Positions 50,771 through 59,401 of a DNA stretch of 64,000 nucleotides are shown here, one piece after another. The notes beneath the pieces are model-generated. The model did not search any database. It was not told the DNA's origin and saw nothing but the letters and a program-made list of their open reading frames with translations. The stretch's first letter is position 1. The number at the start of each line of letters is the position of its first letter. Position numbers and translations under genes: made by a program. The stretch is from positions 248,001 to 312,000 of the forward strand of contig JAPFFF010000012.1 of the NCBI GenBank assembly GCA_039105265.1, read 5' to 3'. Source of the DNA: Tritrichomonas musculus. Its lineage: Eukaryota > Parabasalia > Tritrichomonadida > Tritrichomonadidae.

Positions 50771-51622
50771 TTACTTTTGGCGCTTTCTATGAATAGTGTT
50801 CGTGTATTGTTTCCATATGATGGATTTAGATTCATAACTATTAGATAAACTATTTAAACAAAGTTTATTAATAAGTTTAAGGCGAAAATAATCACTCATT
50901 ACTTCGTTTTCATCTTGATTGGGATCAATAAAATATTTAATTAGTTCAATTTGTTTACTGTTTGGATTTTTTTTAGCTTTCCATTGAATTGTAATGCTGT
51001 GTTTAAGAGTTGATTTTTCATTGAATGGTATATTCGGAGCCAATCCAAGTAACTGGAGTAAAAATATAAATGGCTTAAAAAGTGCACCAAATAGAACAAA
51101 GAGGAGAGCAAGAATATGCGTTGAAAAAACAAGATTAAAATTTGAAAATGGATCAATTTCTTTAATTTTAACTTTGTAAGATTTATCTGAGAAAACTGGT
51201 AAAAAATCTGATTTGGGATAAAAAATAAATTTAAAAATGTTGCTTCTTGAAGCTTGAACGTTGAGTTCATATTTAGAATCAATACTATTGATTGGAATTT
51301 TCTGTTTAAAGATTTCAATAATCATTTGTAAAGAAAAGGTCGAAACATCTAAAAAAGATTCTTTTGCTTCTTTTTTTAATTCGTTATATTGTTTTCTTTT
51401 ATCAAATGCAACAATAAGATTAAACGAAGACACAATTGATTCAATACTGGATTTTGAAGACAAGTTTATTTTCACCTGATTTTGAGGAAATCTAATAGAT
51501 TGAGAATACTTTGAAAGAGGAACAGCTATTGACAAAAAACTATAATCTTGTTCTAATAAAGAATAAATTTTTTGGCCAATTTTTGTTTCGATTCCAAGAA
51601 TTAAAATGTCATAAGTCCTCAT
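50771..51622 (-). CDS. SCCPDH-like (saccharopine dehydrogenase-like) protein, divergent
   Basis: A 283-residue protein. The start, YDILILGIETKIGQKIYSLL, is a Rossmann strand-loop-helix where saccharopine-dehydrogenase-like oxidoreductases have D-x-V-V-x-G-A-T-G-F-T-G; two of the three glycines are replaced, so nucleotide binding is doubtful. A hydrophobic stretch at ~165-195 (ILALLFVLFGALFKPFIFLL) and the following strand (TLKHSITIQWKAK) match the membrane/lipid-droplet-associated half of SCCPDH. It is much shorter than the ~430-residue family norm. A GTTAACA palindrome lies 17 nt upstream of the ATG. Confidence 0.5.
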   Translation of the reverse strand: MRTYDILILGIETKIGQKIYSLLEQDYSFLSIAVPLSKYSQSIRFPQNQVKINLSSKSSIESIVSSFNLIVAFDKRKQYNELKKEAKESFLDVSTFSLQMIIEIFKQKIPINSIDSKYELNVQASRSNIFKFIFYPKSDFLPVFSDKSYKVKIKEIDPFSNFNLVFSTHILALLFVLFGALFKPFIFLLQLLGLAPNIPFNEKSTLKHSITIQWKAKKNPNSKQIELIKYFIDPNQDENEVMSDYFRLKLINKLCLNSLSNSYESKSIIWKQYTNTIHRKRQK

Positions 51623-51639
51623 ATATCATTTATAAAAGT

Positions 51640-51660
51640 GTTAACAAAAAAATTGTTAAC
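51640..51660. promoter_or_regulatory. Palindromic motif GTTAACA-N7-TGTTAAC, second copy
   Basis: Same 7-7-7 architecture as at 11387-11407, here 17 nt before the ATG of the SCCPDH-like gene and 61 nt past the stop of the RhoGEF-FYVE gene. Only the spacer differs. Confidence 0.55.
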
Positions 51661-51721
51661 TGTGAAATATGAATTGATAAAATAGCAAAAAAATAAATAA
51701 AAAGGTATATAAACAAAATTT

Positions 51722-53074
51722 TTACTTCTTCTCGTCTGGATAAAATTTGTAAAAACAGTCTGTACAGACAAATACTGGTGATGTTGAAGAAATATTGGGA
51801 ATTACTAATTTATATGGTAAACATTTTTTACAAACCACCCTCCCGCAAACTCTGCAATGGTGTCTTCTATTAAACGTTGTAAATGGTGCATGGCAAACCA
51901 TGCATGATGAAGCCTCTTTATCAGGAATCCAAATAGGAGCATAAGTTATTTCTTTCAAAGGTTCTTCACAATTATCTTTAGCATTTTGTATGGCTGATGA
52001 TAATGCTAAAAACCACTTATGTCTCATGTCAATAGTTCTAAATTCGAGTACAAACGATTTTCTAGGAGCATATATATATAAACATCTTGATTTCGGATCT
52101 TTTTCTTCAACTTTTAGTTCTACAAGATCATAAAATTGAGGAAGTATAAAAAATCCACCTTTATTTTGTGCATAAATAAAGAAATCTGAAAATAAAATAA
52201 TTTCACGATGATCAACTTTTTTACGGCAATGTTTATCAGCAACACCTTCCATAATAAATCTTCTGCCTGGTACGACAATGGGGAAAGGCTCTGTGACAAA
52301 ATTTTTTGATATTTGTTCTAATTTTGGTATAGAGTTAATTGAAAGCAGTAAGTTCTTGCATCTTTCAGTGAAATTCTCTAAACTTTCAATTCTTTTTGGA
52401 TCAATATCAGAAAGATTATTCTTTAATTGTTGTGCAAATTGTGATGCTCTTTCAAGCCATTGAACTGGTGCTCTTAAAACTTGTATAATAACTTTTCCAT
52501 CTAAATACTCTGAGAGTTCTTGCGATTTTGCGACAGAATAAGAATTGGCAATTCCTTCATTCTGAATAAAATGATTTAAATATGTTTCATGTGATTTAAA
52601 TATTGGTGACGTTGTTGAAAATGAATCTATAAACATTTCGATAAAATTGGATGGTAAATTTTCAGCGAGTGATTCGATTAATTTCAAAAATTTATGATGA
52701 TAACCAAGAATTGATTCTAAATCAGATCTAAGATTTTTTTCTATTTTAGAATACAAAGTATTTGTTGCTTTTGGGAAAATGTGGTCAAAAATTATATTTA
52801 GGTCTGAAACAAACAAGCGTTCATATGAAATGAATTCTATAACATCAATAGTCCATTTAGATTTTTTATTTAAGAGATCAACAAAATATGTTTCGGTAGG
52901 CGATATTCCAGGGATTTGTGTACATAACAAATGTTTTGGATCAATAGCAAAGTTGGTGAATGTTGGATTTTCAGGTATATAATAGCATAAGCTTCGAAGT
53001 GATTGAGGTATATCTTTCTTTTCACTTTCAAGCGATAAATTGACCCCAAATCCAGAACTCCAATCTAATGCCAT
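51722..53074 (-). CDS. RhoGEF (DH)-PH-FYVE protein, FGD-like
   Basis: A 450-residue protein. Residues ~70-245 form a DH-type helical bundle starting IDVIEFISYERLFVSDLNII and including VIIQVLRAPVQWLERASQFA, the spot of the DH L-x-x-P-x-Q-R-x-x-x-Y helix. Residues ~265-365 are a PH domain (REIILFSDFFIYAQ, ending HKWFLALSSAI with the conserved Trp). Residues 382-450 are a FYVE finger: WIPD, RRHHCRVCG, and eight cysteines (391, 394, 407, 410, 415, 418, 437, 440). The order DH-PH-FYVE is that of FGD1-type Cdc42/Rac exchange factors that act on PI3P-bearing membranes. All FYVE PI3P-binding motifs are present, and the domain is C-terminal. Confidence 0.88.
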   Translation of the reverse strand: MALDWSSGFGVNLSLESEKKDIPQSLRSLCYYIPENPTFTNFAIDPKHLLCTQIPGISPTETYFVDLLNKKSKWTIDVIEFISYERLFVSDLNIIFDHIFPKATNTLYSKIEKNLRSDLESILGYHHKFLKLIESLAENLPSNFIEMFIDSFSTTSPIFKSHETYLNHFIQNEGIANSYSVAKSQELSEYLDGKVIIQVLRAPVQWLERASQFAQQLKNNLSDIDPKRIESLENFTERCKNLLLSINSIPKLEQISKNFVTEPFPIVVPGRRFIMEGVADKHCRKKVDHREIILFSDFFIYAQNKGGFFILPQFYDLVELKVEEKDPKSRCLYIYAPRKSFVLEFRTIDMRHKWFLALSSAIQNAKDNCEEPLKEITYAPIWIPDKEASSCMVCHAPFTTFNRRHHCRVCGRVVCKKCLPYKLVIPNISSTSPVFVCTDCFYKFYPDEKK

Positions 53075-53277
53075 TTGAAAATTCTTATTGAAAAATTTGC
53101 CTCAAAAAAATCATACATTTATATATATATATAAATTAATAATTCAAAAGTTTTTCTTATATATTATTTATGATTTTAATCAATTGTATGAAAATATTAA
53201 ATCATAAAAGATAAATCAAAAAATTAATATGTACTATTTATAATATCTGTTTTCATAAATAAATATTTTCACTATAT

Positions 53278-55752
53278 CTATTCCTTCACTTTGATATCAA
53301 AAATTAACGCAAGAAAATCAAGATCATCAATTATTTCTTTGCCTATTGTTGGGAAAGAATAATATTTTCCATTAAAAATCTCTTTGAAAACATGAATACA
53401 ATTAATCAAATTTGCTCTAAAGTAGTCATAATCATAGGAATCATTCCTTATGATTGCAGGAAGGTAATACTTCAAAAAGTTGGGATCACTTGTATCATCT
53501 ATATCAATTTTTTCTAAAGATTTTCGAATAAAATCTTTAATCTCTAAAAATAGTAAAAGTTTATCTCCAATTCTGAATCGTTCGTTAATCCATTTATCAA
53601 TTTCGTTTTTCATTTCATCATCAGCTAATGAAATAATTGCATTCATGGTAACAAGGCCTTCAACAATAAATTCTGCGTAAAAAGAAACAGACTCTGGAAT
53701 AGTTGGATCAATTTCAATTGAATTGCTTTTCAAATATTTATCTAATTCGTTTTTCCTAAAATCTTCAAAACTACAATCTGTTTGAATGGAAGGTTCATCT
53801 TTGATAAATTGAAAAGGTGTTTCATTCAATTCAGTGAGAAGAAGTTCAAATGAAATTCTTTCAATTTCAGAAACAAGAAATTGCGAAGATTCAATCATAT
53901 CTGGTGAGAAATGGATTTCATAATTTCCTCCATTCCCACTCGCCTCAAAGTTTACTCGAAATACATTATAATAATTAGCGATTTTTTCGAATATAAAATT
54001 AACAAGAGAACTCTTCAAATATACATTTTGAAAAGATGACATGAAAAATTGATAAAAATGTTGATCGCCAATTTCAATCAATTTCTTAATATGATCTTGA
54101 TTATAGTTAACATAACCTGTAAAAATTGAAAAGCAAAAAGATGATAATGACGATTTTCTAAATTCATCTGAATAATTCTTGTTTTTCCACAAAAATGCAG
54201 AATACTGTCTTTCTTTTAATTTCAAAATATTCAAAGAAGAATCGGAGCATTTTTGTAAAAGTTTCATTCCCTTCATCCTTTCAACGAGGAAGTTGTGGAA
54301 AAATTCATTTTCTTTCAATTTTTCTTCGCATAATTCTGTTGATTTAATTTCGCTTTGGGGCTCTTTAATTGAGCTTGTTATATATTGTTTATATCCAAAC
54401 CTCAAGAGAAACATTTCTGATAGGAAATCTCTGACATTTGTAAATACAGGAACATCGAATTTTTTATTGACATTAAGTGATTTTGCACGGCGAGCTGCGT
54501 GTGAAGAAGAAGCCAGAGCTTTTTCTCTTTTTTCTGCAAGTGTAATGCAATAAATGATTCGCATGTCTGCTATACTAACAACAAACGAGAATCCACCATC
54601 ATATTTCATTGATGATATGTCAGGATATTCGATGTATTGAGATGATCTGTCTCTGAAAAGGTCTAGAATCTTAATAGCAAAAGAATTACTATTAATAATT
54701 TTGTCAATTAAATCATCTAAAATATTATGAAAGAAAATTTCATTAAAGTTTTCGGGATTTCTAATTGATTTGATCTTGTTAAAAATACTTGTAAAGTTGA
54801 AAATTGGTGAATATTTCCAAACTGTGATAACTTCAGAGAGAAAATATAATGTTATACTTAAAGCTGCTAATTGCTCATCCTTTTCTCTTAGTAAGTTGAC
54901 AACCTTGAAATGAAATTCATTGAAATAATTAATGCAAGAAGCAAATGCGTCATACAGAATCTTAAGTAAACTATCTCCAGAAAGGTATTTTTTGTTTTTA
55001 AAAATCCGCTCCATATCATCTTCTTGATCGTCAGGAAAAACTTCGTTATCAGTTGGTTCACTGGGATTAGTTTCATCTTCAGAATCTTTTAATAAAGGAT
55101 CAATGACCTTTTCAAAAAATGTTGCAAAAAAACGATCTTTAAATAATGGTGTATGTAAAAGATACGTGCCAACTAAGCGTGGGGCAAGTTTGTCATCAAT
55201 ATGACGTCTGATAAAATTATAGCCAGCAAGAAGATATTCGTTTGAAGTAAAATGTCCAAAAATAGAAGGAAACGTAGATGTACAAAAATAATCAATAACA
55301 AAAGGAGTTTTAAGTTCTGATGATTTTACAATAGGATTATTTAATCTATTATCGCTTGTAACTCGATCGTCAGGAGAAAAAAGTTGAATTTTTGGTGAAA
55401 GCTTAAGTTTTGATGCTGGTTCGTCAAATTGAAATCCTTCTTTTAAAACTTTAGATATTGAATAATCAGCTTTATCTTCATTATCTCCGAGTTTATAATA
55501 TGTATCAATAAATTCGCGAGTAGCACTATCTTGGTCAATTAATGGTGTTGAATCAAGACTGTATGAAAAGAGGAGATTTGGAATAGGTAAATTTGGATTT
55601 TGCAATCTGAATAAAAGCAAGTTATATTGTTTCTGATAAATGTTGTTATTATAAAATATTGTATTTGCAACATTAAGAAAGCGTTCTTTGAGCATTCCGG
55701 TATTAAAAGCATATTTTCGCTTCAGTTGTTCATAAGAACCGCGTAGTGTCAT
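53278..55752 (-). CDS. 824-residue helical protein, unrecognised
   Basis: A full-length frame encoding a mainly helical, soluble protein. Distinct features: LAGYNFIRRHIDDKLAPRLV then YLLHTPLFKDRFFATFFEKV (~175-220), an acidic insert (~225-250), and a central segment FSFVVSIADMRIIYCITLAE preceding a basic patch (HAARRAKSLN). I cannot assign a domain. The pattern 'hydrophobic helix-LLHTPLF-helix' could belong to a trichomonad-specific family or a divergent GTPase regulator. No signal or membrane helix. In the sense direction a CAAAAAGTT word lies 32 nt upstream of the ATG. Confidence 0.75.
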   Translation of the reverse strand: MTLRGSYEQLKRKYAFNTGMLKERFLNVANTIFYNNNIYQKQYNLLLFRLQNPNLPIPNLLFSYSLDSTPLIDQDSATREFIDTYYKLGDNEDKADYSISKVLKEGFQFDEPASKLKLSPKIQLFSPDDRVTSDNRLNNPIVKSSELKTPFVIDYFCTSTFPSIFGHFTSNEYLLAGYNFIRRHIDDKLAPRLVGTYLLHTPLFKDRFFATFFEKVIDPLLKDSEDETNPSEPTDNEVFPDDQEDDMERIFKNKKYLSGDSLLKILYDAFASCINYFNEFHFKVVNLLREKDEQLAALSITLYFLSEVITVWKYSPIFNFTSIFNKIKSIRNPENFNEIFFHNILDDLIDKIINSNSFAIKILDLFRDRSSQYIEYPDISSMKYDGGFSFVVSIADMRIIYCITLAEKREKALASSSHAARRAKSLNVNKKFDVPVFTNVRDFLSEMFLLRFGYKQYITSSIKEPQSEIKSTELCEEKLKENEFFHNFLVERMKGMKLLQKCSDSSLNILKLKERQYSAFLWKNKNYSDEFRKSSLSSFCFSIFTGYVNYNQDHIKKLIEIGDQHFYQFFMSSFQNVYLKSSLVNFIFEKIANYYNVFRVNFEASGNGGNYEIHFSPDMIESSQFLVSEIERISFELLLTELNETPFQFIKDEPSIQTDCSFEDFRKNELDKYLKSNSIEIDPTIPESVSFYAEFIVEGLVTMNAIISLADDEMKNEIDKWINERFRIGDKLLLFLEIKDFIRKSLEKIDIDDTSDPNFLKYYLPAIIRNDSYDYDYFRANLINCIHVFKEIFNGKYYSFPTIGKEIIDDLDFLALIFDIKVKE

Positions 55753-55784
55753 TAATTTTTATTTAAATCTGCTTATTCAAAAGT

Positions 55785-55793
55785 AACTTTTTG
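55785..55793 (-). promoter_or_regulatory. CAAAAAGTT word upstream of the 824-residue gene
   Basis: Reverse-orientation copy of the recurring word, overlapping a TTACTTTTGAA segment. Confidence 0.3.
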
Positions 55794-56017
55794 AATTTAA
55801 AATTTTTTTGGCAAATTCAGAAATTGAGAATATTCTTCATCGAGAATTTGAAAGATTTTATGAAAATATTATATGAGGTTTAACAAAATCGAATGCCTGT
55901 AAATGGTTACTGATTTGGTCCGAAAAAAAGTCTACCGAGATTTTCAAACAAGTTCAATCACGTTTTCTTAAAATATATCAATTACATTACTTTTTTGCAG
56001 TGTCCCAGTATTTTGGT

Positions 56018-57066
56018 GAATCGTATTTTTCTACGCCACTTTTTGAAAACTTTTTAACTTTTTGAATACTTTTTTATACTTTTTTTATTCAATTTTTTCG
56101 AAATAATGCATAATTATATAGTTCAAATAGCTTCTCGATTCATCCAGCAATTCAAGGAGCCCGATTCGGCTTCGCGCAGCCCCGTGGTGATCACTGTTGC
56201 GTATATTCCTGAAAAATGATGTAAAAATAAAAAAATTTTTTAAAAAGTAGTATGGTAGAAATGTCTTCCAATAAATTTTTATATCTTGAAAATATGATAT
56301 TATATGACTATTTTTAAGATAATTTAACTAGTTAAAATTAAATTTTATCGTCTCAAAAAAAAGATAAATAGTTTTTTAAATTTGAATTCAAAATAATCGT
56401 TTGATTATGTTCAAATTCACCTTGTTTGACCTGTGTCTATTATTACTATTATTGCTCATTGAAATTGAAATATTGATATTTATGGTTATTAAACCACAGG
56501 CGCGCATATCGATGAGTCTATCTTTGAGAATAAGGATGAAGTAATTTTGATGTCTCATACGCGATTTGATTTCTCTTATAACGCATTTGTGGAAATGAAA
56601 AATATTCTGGTAGCTTTTTATTTAAAATTGACAATTCTTCCTGTCTAGGATAATATCTTCCATTAAGGCGGTAGTCTCCTATTTTTTCGTAAACCATTCA
56701 ATATTGATAAAACTCATAGAATTTAGGTTTCAATGGTAATATACTATGAAAAAGTTAAATGACCTTTGTATTTGTCCTTAACGATCAAAATAAAAAAAAA
56801 ATAGTTTTTTCTGGACAATCGTTTTTTTCTACGCTACTTTTTGAATGGTTTTTCTATCCATGAGTAGCTACTCATGGAAAGTAAAAAACCACCATCTTAA
56901 GGTGAAATTTAACTTACTCTGTTAAGAAAATTAACCAAAAAAATCGTAAATTTAAATTTGAACTATATAATTATGAATTATTTAGCAAAAATTGAATAAA
57001 AAATGTATAAAAAAGTATTCAAAAAGTTTGAAAGTTTTCAAAAAGTGGCGTAGAAAAATACGATTC
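56018..57066. mobile_element. 1.05-kb element with ~110-bp terminal inverted repeats
   Basis: Left arm 56018-56127 begins GAATCGTATTTTTCTACG; right arm 56957-57066 is its inverted copy with only scattered differences. A third, partial copy of the arm start (AATCGTTTTTTTCTACGC) lies inside at ~56817. The interior holds a G+C-rich patch (56155-56210), a perfect 22-bp palindrome (56857-56878) and a 59-codon minus-strand ORF. No clear target-site duplication is visible at these borders, so the true ends may lie slightly further out. On the left a TIR-like CAGTGTCCCAG is at ~55999. Non-autonomous as seen. Confidence 0.8.
56518..56697 (-). CDS. 59-codon ORF inside the inverted-repeat element
   Basis: ATG to TAG, beginning MVYEKIGDYRLNGRYYPRQE and ending KLLHPYSQR. 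The composition (Tyr, Arg, Gln, Pro, balanced charges) looks like real protein rather than AT-rich noise. It sits on the strand opposite the arm start. It may be the N-terminal piece of a lost transposase or a host exon picked up by the element. No family recognised. Confidence 0.45.
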   Translation of the reverse strand: MVYEKIGDYRLNGRYYPRQEELSILNKKLPEYFSFPQMRYKRNQIAYETSKLLHPYSQR

Positions 57067-57397
57067 CACGTTTTTTCTTTTCTTTGTTTCTATGGTAAAA
57101 AATTGCAATTTTTTAAAAATAAGATTATAAAAAATATCTACATAATTAACCCATTTTATTGAAATATTAATTAAATTAAAATACCTTTTCTTTTATGGCT
57201 TTTTTTCAAAAAACGTGGAACGAATGAATATCAAAAAAAAAAATAATTAATAGCATAATTTCCTTGCTTTAAATTAAAGGATCGATTCTAAAATAGTTGT
57301 ACAATTGAAAGAGCCTTCAAAAAGTGGAATTTCTTCAGAAAAAATAATCAAATAAAAATGCTAAATAAAATTAAATCTTTTTATATTTTTACATAAA

Positions 57398-57495
57398 TTT
57401 TACCGAGACTACATACCGCCTAGCGGGCGTCGAGCGAGGCTGAGCGAAGCGAAGCCGAGTCGAGACCCCGCGGCTGGCGGTAAGAATCGGTAAAA
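57398..57495. repeat. ~98-bp GC-rich nested hairpin
   Basis: The outer stem is TTTTACCGA (57398-57406) pairing with TCGGTAAAA (57487-57495). The next stem is TACCGCC (57414-57420) with GGCGGTA (57475-57481). Inside are an imperfect GCGGG-TCGA / TCGA-CCCCGC stem and a GGCT/AGCC stem around GAGCGAAGCG. The core is strongly G+C rich in DNA that is otherwise about three-quarters A+T. Related wording (CGGCTTCGC, CAGCC) recurs in the G+C patch of the inverted-repeat element at ~56165-56195. A tRNA was considered and rejected. Confidence 0.7.
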
Positions 57496-57506
57496 ATTGA
57501 TGCATC

Positions 57507-57900
57507 AATGATGAAAAGTCAACTGAATATTTGATAGAACTCCTTTTTCTAAATTATTTTAAGTTCAAAAATCAATTTTTTTCTGAACATGGTATATATC
57601 AAATAGAATGTTTGCAATTGTTGTTGATTGAAAACTTTTCTATTTTGATTTTTTTGTTACCTTTTACCGATATAACATTAATATCAGCTGATTTAATCAA
57701 AAATGTTATTGATTGCTTTACAATGGATAATGAATATTTCTCCCATTTTATAGTATATCTTATTTAGAATGCAGACGATTATGGAAAAGATGATCTTAAA
57801 AAGATTTTGATTGAAAGCAATATATTAGATAATGGCATTGAATTCTTTTTAGAAAATCATTACTTGAATATAATTTATCGCTTTTTAATTGAGCACCTTA
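57507..57900 (+). pseudogene. Remnant of a host ORF, BTB/ankyrin-head-like
   Basis: A plus-strand frame (ELLFLNYFKFKNQFFSEHG onward) ends at a TAG at ~57766 and resumes in the same frame as DDYGKDDLKKILIESNILD and FFLENHYLNIIYRFLIEHL up to ~57905. The pattern of short hydrophobic helices resembles the BTB/BACK-like heads of trichomonad ankyrin proteins. Weak evidence; no start codon context. Confidence 0.35.
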
Positions 57901-58145
57901 ATGATTAATCAAATGATAATATTAAACTAGTATTTTGAAATTAATTATATTCCTTTACACTTATTTTATAAAAATTTCGATATAAATATGGGATTTATTT
58001 GAACTAAATTTTAAATATATATTCATCTATATTAATAAAGGATATGCATTGGATTAGATTTATTAAATTATAAATATTTAATGAAAAATAAAGGTTTGTT
58101 TTATTAAATATTCTTTTATTAAGACCAATCTTAAAGAGATTTATT

Positions 58146-59015
58146 TTATATTAATTTTTTAGTACCATTAACGTTTTGTCTTAATTTCATCACATTAAGA
58201 TTTGTTGTTTGATGAATATGCTGTCCGTTTAGAGTTTCGCCTGCGATGCACAAATCAAGAACATTTTTCCCAGCACCAAATATTCTCGCAGTGCTATGTG
58301 AATCATAATGCTGTTCTGTCGTGGCTTCCCATTGTTTCATTATGAGGATCTTATATGGAGGAATTATATGTTCTTTTATGTATGAACGATTTATTTCTTC
58401 GTTTGGTAGGGCAGTAAAGTCATATAATACATGGAATTTGAGCTGTGCAAAATAGTTCTCTGCTAATAAATTTAGCTGAGGCGAATAAGGAATAATATTA
58501 AAAACATTAAGTTTATTCCTTTCGATTTCGGTGTTGACCTCGAGTGTTTTATGGATTGGACAGTAATCCTGAACAATGACGATTTGTGATGATGGATTTC
58601 CAATATTATTGCGAAATATAAAAGATATTTCTCTCAAAAACTTTGCATATTGATGTCCTTTGACACTTTTATCGTACCATTTATATACTGTACCAAAACC
58701 TGGAATTATTGCAACGAAAATAGTCATTTTTTTTGCTGTCAATGGTTTGTTTACCAACGGCGTTACAGAATAAAATCCACGAGCTTTTTTTTTGGATCTG
58801 CCAAATACAACCGCGGCCTCATCTATGAATGCAAATATTGTATTTGTGTTCGAGATTATTTCTGTTAACATTTTCGACCAGATATATCGCAATGCCATTG
58901 CTGCGAAAGTGTTTCTTTCTTTGACAGAAAAACTTGGGATTTTCCTTTTAAATTGATATTCATTTAATATTCTATTTACTGTTTTAATGCTTATTTGGTC
59001 TTCTTTTTTTGGCAA
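58146..59015 (-). CDS. DDE transposase catalytic part (frame 3)
   Basis: The Tc1/mariner-IS630 catalytic core. The first Asp is in FAFIDEAAVVF (residue 65 counting from 59015), the second in IVIVQDYCPIHKT (150), and the Glu in YSPQLNLLAENYF (186), giving a DD35E spacing. QDYCPIHKT and YSPQLNLLAEN correspond to QDNAPIH and YSPDLNPIEN of Tc1-like enzymes. Preceding residues (ISIKTVNRILNEYQFKRKIP) are the end of the DNA-binding helix-turn-helix region. The frame opens only at a TTG, so it must be entered from the frame upstream; the linking site is the A7 run at 59004-59010. Catalytic residues are intact. Confidence 0.85.
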   Translation of the reverse strand: MPKKEDQISIKTVNRILNEYQFKRKIPSFSVKERNTFAAMALRYIWSKMLTEIISNTNTIFAFIDEAAVVFGRSKKKARGFYSVTPLVNKPLTAKKMTIFVAIIPGFGTVYKWYDKSVKGHQYAKFLREISFIFRNNIGNPSSQIVIVQDYCPIHKTLEVNTEIERNKLNVFNIIPYSPQLNLLAENYFAQLKFHVLYDFTALPNEEINRSYIKEHIIPPYKILIMKQWEATTEQHYDSHSTARIFGAGKNVLDLCIAGETLNGQHIHQTTNLNVMKLRQNVNGTKKLI

Positions 59016-59401
59016 GGGCCATAATTGTTGAGATAATATGCTCTTTCGGAATCTGTTGCGTCAGGAAAATCGAATATTGTGCATAATAAGCATTTTAATG
59101 CTTTATCATTAACTTTTTTATCACCTCCTCCTCTCTCTTTGATTGGTTTAACAATTCCTTTATTTAAACATTCTCGCAAAAGTGCTTGTATATATTTCGA
59201 TGAATATTTGAGTTCACATTTTAATATTTTTTTTTGTCTATCACTGACCCATTCTTCAACAAATGAACTTAATGATTTTATTGGATGATCACAATTTAAA
59301 AAATCATTTATTATTTTTTTTAATTCGTCTCTTTCTTTAGGTGATATACTTTTTGTTTCTTTTTTTGTATGTTTTTTTGATTTTTTATTTTTTGTACTAT
59401 T
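58991..59401 (-). CDS. Transposase middle part (frame 2)
   Basis: A frame with no ATG, open from 59401 to a TAA at 58991-58993. It encodes a basic, helical segment ending EWVSDRQKKILKCELKYSSK, then ALLRECLNKGIVKPIKERGG and NYGPCQKKK. The helix-turn-helix look and the RGGGDKK turn fit the DNA-binding domain of IS630/Tc1 transposases. In this frame the 3' overlap reads CAA-AAA-AAG, an in-phase A_AAA_AAG heptamer. A -1 slip there enters the catalytic frame exactly. Confidence 0.65.
   Translation of the reverse strand, partial: NSTKNKKSKKHTKKETKSISPKERDELKKIINDFLNCDHPIKSLSSFVEEWVSDRQKKILKCELKYSSKYIQALLRECLNKGIVKPIKERGGGDKKVNDKALKCLLCTIFDFPDATDSERAYYLNNYGPCQKKKTK

Noticed and set aside
57407-57482. 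tRNA gene in the GC-rich hairpin (7-bp acceptor-like stem, GTCGAGAC resembling a B box)
   Set aside because: No A box, no anticodon arm of proper size, no T stem, and the outer stem continues beyond the supposed acceptor as a longer palindrome.
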